Shown here: positions 61,162 to 64,000 of the stretch, in pieces
Layout of the letters: each line of letters opens with the position of its first letter
How positions within the stretch are numbered: position 1 is the stretch's first letter
Program-made: the position numbers and the translations under genes
The notes under the pieces: generated by a model
What the model saw: the letters and a program-made list of their open reading frames with translations, nothing else
Database searches by the model: none
Told to the model about the DNA's origin: nothing
Origin: Leptolyngbya sp. Heron Island J
GTDB taxonomy: Bacteria > Cyanobacteriota > Cyanobacteriia > Phormidesmidales > Phormidesmidaceae
Assembly: GCF_000482245.1 (NCBI RefSeq)
Contig: NZ_AWNH01000043.1
Span: 115,768-179,767, forward strand
Length of the DNA stretch: 64,000 bases
Reading direction: 5' to 3'

Positions 61162-61734
61162 ATGGTACAGGCCAAACTTAAACTCCAAACCTTTGATGAC
61201 TACCTCGCGTATACCGATGGTACAGAGGCCTACTATGAGCTGACTAATGGGGAACTGATTGCAATGCCACCAGAGTCAGATGACAATCTTTACCGAGCCA
61301 TGAAGCTCTATGAAGCTCTCAAGGAGTTGATTGGTATGCGTCAGATCCGCTTACAAGGCTTAGCGTTAGCCATGCCAGGTCAACCTAAAAATCGATATCC
61401 TGATCTGACAGTCTTGCAACCAGAGCATCCTGAGCTGATGAGGGAGCTGGGACAGGCAGCGATTACTCTAGACATGCATCCGCCAATGTTGGTGGTGGAG
61501 GTGGTCAGTCCTGGAGCAGAAAATCATCGGCGAGATTATGTTGATAAGCGTAATCAGTATGAATGGCGGGGGATTCCGGAATATTGGATTGTGGACCCGG
61601 TAAAACAACAGGTAACGGTATTGTCGTTAACGGCAGAGGGCTATGAGGAAGCTATTTTTGTTGAGGATGAGATAATCGTATCTCCGACGTTTACTGACTG
61701 GTCGTTGACGGCGGCGGCCATGTTGTTGGTGTAA
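61162..61734 (+). CDS. Uma2-family (DUF820) endonuclease-like protein
   Basis: A 190-residue member of the large cyanobacterial Uma2/DUF820 group with a PD-(D/E)XK nuclease-like fold. Visible motifs: YYELTNGELIAMPPESDDN, RYPDLTVLQPEHP, MLVVEVVSPGAENHRRDYVD (E-V-V-S-P followed by RDY..K) and GIPEYWIVDP. Cyanobacteria have dozens of copies; their role is unsettled. AGGAG lies about ten bases before the ATG. Gene density and spacing suggest it is separate from the kinase operon. Confidence 0.9.
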   Translation: MVQAKLKLQTFDDYLAYTDGTEAYYELTNGELIAMPPESDDNLYRAMKLYEALKELIGMRQIRLQGLALAMPGQPKNRYPDLTVLQPEHPELMRELGQAAITLDMHPPMLVVEVVSPGAENHRRDYVDKRNQYEWRGIPEYWIVDPVKQQVTVLSLTAEGYEEAIFVEDEIIVSPTFTDWSLTAAAMLLV

Positions 61735-61782
61735 GGCTGAATGCCAGGGGGGCTGAACTCCCCCGGTCATATTGATTTCAAG

Positions 61783-62139
61783 CTAAACGGCAACGGTGGT
61801 ACGACGATTGGGGCGTTTGCGATCGCTCTTTTTAACGCCACCGGCCATTTCGTATTCGTCGCTGTCTTTGCCAAATTTGACGGCCAAACCCAACAACATT
61901 TGTTCAGAGTAAGCAGCTAGTTCGCGTTCGGCTTCTAGCATTTGGTTATGGAGAGCATCTAGATTTGATAGGGCTGTATTGTAGGCGCTAATCTTTTGAC
62001 GCAGGTCGTCGATATTGTTGCCGTAGGTTTGGACGGTGAGTCCGTTGCTGAGTTCGAGTTTGGTGTTAATGGATAGCATACCGGCGAGGCGGCGCTGGGC
62101 TTTGTCAAGGGTGCGAGAGCTGCGTTTGGGTCGGGCCAT
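61783..62139 (-). CDS. Conserved-looking hypothetical protein with coiled coil
   Basis: A 118-residue protein: basic N-terminus (MARPKRSSRTLDKAQRRLAG), a helical coiled-coil middle (DDLRQKISAYNTALSNLDAL-HNQMLEAERELAAYSEQML) and a basic tail (GGVKKSDRKRPNRRTTVAV). Proteins of this type recur in cyanobacteria, often in several copies; their function is not known to me. A GTTCCAC-TGT-GTGGAAC palindrome (62166-62182) lies just upstream of the start and may be an operator or hairpin. Confidence 0.65.
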   Translation of the reverse strand: MARPKRSSRTLDKAQRRLAGMLSINTKLELSNGLTVQTYGNNIDDLRQKISAYNTALSNLDALHNQMLEAERELAAYSEQMLLGLAVKFGKDSDEYEMAGGVKKSDRKRPNRRTTVAV

Positions 62140-62525
62140 TGTGGTTTTGTTTTGTAGACTGCACGTTCCACTGTGTGGAACAGGCTTAGTATGTGCATTT
62201 TTTGACGTGAGGCTCTAGGTAATTGTGGGGATTTTTTATAGCAGCTGAACAATCGGGCTACGTGGTTTTTGGGGTAAGGAGCAATTGACAACATAATTTC
62301 TACGTAAGCGGCCCCTGAGCGGAGTCGTTGGCATTGCCGCCCCAGAGGGGCTAGAGCGTGCTGACTGGGGAAGTTGGCTGAGCGGAGTCGAAGCCAACGA
62401 TTATATGGGACGGTTACATTTCTATGAAGAGAGGTTATTTTACTGATGTTATTTCTAGGATCTGTTCTCTTTAAGTGTGCGAACTATTTTGTGAGATAAC
62501 AAGCCTCCTGGAAGCCCTCAAACCC

Positions 62526-62607
62526 CCAATCCTGGGGGGCTTCAGAAACTATTCCCTCAAAAGACTTGTAGGAGAGTGGGAACTCAAAGTCCCCCAGGAT
62601 TGGGGGA
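62526..62607. repeat. Inverted REP-like pair
   Basis: CCCCCAATCCTGGGGGG (62526-62542) and CCCCCAGGATTGGGGG (62591-62606) are inverted copies of one another, and each is itself nearly palindromic. The 38649 element is a third copy. Such GC-rich elements are dispersed in cyanobacterial genomes. Confidence 0.6.
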
Positions 62608-62972
62608 TTTAGGGGGCCTGGACAACGGTTGCCTCATCGACAATATTGCTAAGGAATGAGGATTCAATTAGGTCCTATCTTTTACCCTACAGGTGTTCCA
62701 TGGAACGCCTCTGCAGATAACATTTTTGGATCTGATAAAATCCTGATCCCTAAACATTGAATTAGCCAGCAGTATCTTCTAAAAGGGAGAAAACTCCCAA
62801 ACTCTATTGCCTCCAGAAAAAAATCATCCCAAAATACAATCTCAAGACAGAGATTCCACGTACCCGTTACTCCCAAACTTGCTCTGAGCAACGCCAACCA
62901 GGAAACCGATCAAGTCGAGCCCCTAGACAAATGCCTTAACCAATAAGACGATATCGACAAACGTCTTCCTGG

Positions 62973-63103
62973 TCGGGCCGACACGACAAGCTGTATCAAG
63001 ATCCATGTATTGTGTCAAGCCGACACGACAAGCTGTATCAAGATTCATTTATCGTGTCGGGCTTCCACGGCAAGCTGTATCAAGATCCGTTTGTTGTGTA
63101 AGC
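62973..63103. repeat. Three 42-bp tandem repeats
   Basis: Three copies spaced by exactly 42 bases share CACGACAAGCTGTATCAAGA (third copy CACGGCAAGCTG...). Copies 1 and 2 carry GACACGA and a TTGTGTC/TCGTGTC complement, so each can fold into a hairpin. There are no variable spacers, so this is not a CRISPR array. Confidence 0.65.
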
Positions 63104-63195
63104 TTTAATGTTTTGACTGCATCAATAAACGTTTACCCTGACAGCCTGACAGCCTTCTCTGAAGCAGTTTTTGTTGATGAGGTGGGAAGAAACAC

Positions 63196-63626
63196 TTACT
63201 CGATGTCGTCCGGGGCATCGCGATCAATGGCTCCCATCAGTTTGAGGGCGGTGCGTTGGGCCTCAGTTAGTCCAATTGTCCCGGTAATATCAAGATCAAC
63301 ACACAGGTCGTCTTTGATGATCAGCAAACATTCACCCGTTGCCACATCCCACAATCGAATTGTCCTGTCCTCACTGCTCGAGGCTAACGTTTTCCCATCT
63401 GGACTATACGTCAATGACAAGATAGTCAATTGATGGCCTTCGAGCGTTTTCAGACACTCCCCTAACTCTACAGACCACAGTTTGATACTATTGTCAAAAC
63501 TGCCTGAGGCCAGCGTTTTTCCATCCGGGTTATACACCACTGACACGACCATCGCATGATGACTTTCAAGCGTTTTCAGACACTCCCCTAACTCCACAGA
63601 CTACAGCTTCACACTATTAGACTTAA
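63196..63626 (-). pseudogene. C-terminal relic of a WD40-repeat protein, cut by an IS
   Basis: Minus-strand translation gives two and a half WD40 blades (SVVYNPDGKTLASGSFDNSI, then KLWSVELGECLKTLEGHQLT and SPDGKTLASSSEDRTIRLWD), then a C-terminal tail ending DRDAPDDIE. At the 5' side the preceding blade reads NSVKL-stop-SVELGECL, where a TAG replaces the Trp codon, and homology ends at about 63626 where IS-like DNA begins. The 134-codon frame from Met at 63597 is thus a leftover, not a whole gene. The parent was probably a STAND-WD40 protein. Confidence 0.75.
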
Positions 63627-63684
63627 TCGGAAATAAGGTCATTTGCTAGAATAACTGCTCGTATCCCCCCTCAGGTTAGGTCAG

Positions 63685-64000
63685 ATGAGAATGCAATATG
63701 CAACTCTGAAAAATAAACCTCGTACGCTTCGCAGCTTAACGGGTTTCAACCCATCTGAGTTTGAGGCATTGCTGCCGAGTTTCAGTGTGGCTTGGGAGCG
63801 TTTTGTCTCAGAGACGTTCAAGCGTTCAGGGCGCAAGCGTGCCTACGGAGCAGGTCGCAAAGCCCATCTGAAACAACTAGAAGACAAGTTACTCTTTATC
63901 TTGGTGTACTTCCGGATATACCCGACGCAGGAAGTTCACGGCTACTTGTTTGGTATGAGTCAAGGGCAAGCGAATGAATGGATCCATCGGCTTACAGGGG
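63685..64000 (+). mobile_element. IS5-like transposase, 3' partial
   Basis: Open frame from ATG at 63685 to the window end, reading MRMQYATLKNKPRTLRSLTG and, later, AYGAGRKAHLKQLEDKLLFI, LVYFRIYPTQEVHGYLFGMS and QGQANEWIHRLTG. This is the N-terminal helix-turn-helix part of the cyanobacterial IS5-group transposase with the LFxLxYxKxYPxQ and MSQxQAxxWI signatures; the DDE core lies beyond the window. The left end of the element should lie around 63627-63650, since the WD40 relic stops there. No terminal repeat could be paired because the right end is missing. Confidence 0.82.

Larger units (their letters stand above)
62140..63195. other. 1-kb repeat-rich intergenic region
   Basis: No gene is supported. 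It contains the GTTCCAC/GTGGAAC palindrome (62166-62182), two copies of CTGAGCGGAGTCG (62315-62327 and 62378-62390), an inverted REP pair (62526-62607) and a 42-bp tandem repeat (62973-63103). It resembles a recombination-prone edge between the core genes and the IS-disrupted WD40 relic. Confidence 0.55.

Noticed and set aside
62973..63103. CRISPR array
   Set aside because: The 42-bp units are contiguous and conserved over their full length, with no variable spacers and no cas genes in the window.

Overview
The window is cyanobacterial chromosome of intermediate GC. The octamer GCGATCGC (the HIP1 palindrome typical of cyanobacteria) recurs inside genes throughout. The genes also fit: a Pix/Hmp/Pil-type chemotaxis operon with a PatA-like regulator, an acyl-lipid desaturase, pentapeptide-repeat and Uma2 proteins, and STAND/WD40 proteins. 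I cannot name the genus; a filamentous Leptolyngbya-like lineage is a guess.

Left part (1-16 kb), mostly metabolism: a 5'-cut BCCT transporter, a sarcosine-oxidase-like flavoenzyme and a GntR regulator form a probable methylated-amine module. A dynamin-like GTPase, a HAD phosphatase overlapping a GHL10 glycosidase-like protein, and a secreted YHS protein with twelve Cys repeats follow. Then come glcF / DCC / threonine aldolase on the minus strand, a desaturase, a truncated slipin, a CHAD protein, a tiny zinc-ribbon protein and a pentapeptide-repeat protein.

Middle part (16-39 kb), accessory: a three-gene minus-strand operon encodes a small helical protein, a STAND NTPase with WD40 repeats and a papain-like peptidase. 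The first two share a 21-residue glycine-rich motif near their N-termini. A repeat-rich spacer with a possible MITE follows, then a sulfotransferase and an alpha/beta hydrolase next to an acyltransferase relic. The next locus is a TROVE/Ro60 homologue (rsr). Just upstream of it lies a tRNA-like sequence whose anticodon arm is replaced by a long insert, which I interpret as a YrlA-type Y RNA. A NACHT NTPase is transcribed divergently. A divergent cytochrome P450, a GT-C membrane glycosyltransferase, decayed AraC and azoreductase relics, a MATE exporter and a second sulfotransferase complete the region.

Right part (39-64 kb), signalling: a five-gene chemotaxis operon (PatA-like regulator, CheY, CheW, MCP, CheA hybrid) is followed by an orphan Tat/lipoprotein solute-binding protein and a membrane GTPase. 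A MocR regulator is divergent from an M24 peptidase and a MOSC protein. Next are a multi-REC response regulator, a PAS histidine kinase coupled to a receiver protein, a Uma2 nuclease-like protein and repeat-rich DNA. The window ends in a WD40 gene relic cut by an IS5-like transposon. The two best candidates for unusual biology are the Rsr/Y-RNA/NACHT locus and the STAND-peptidase operon.
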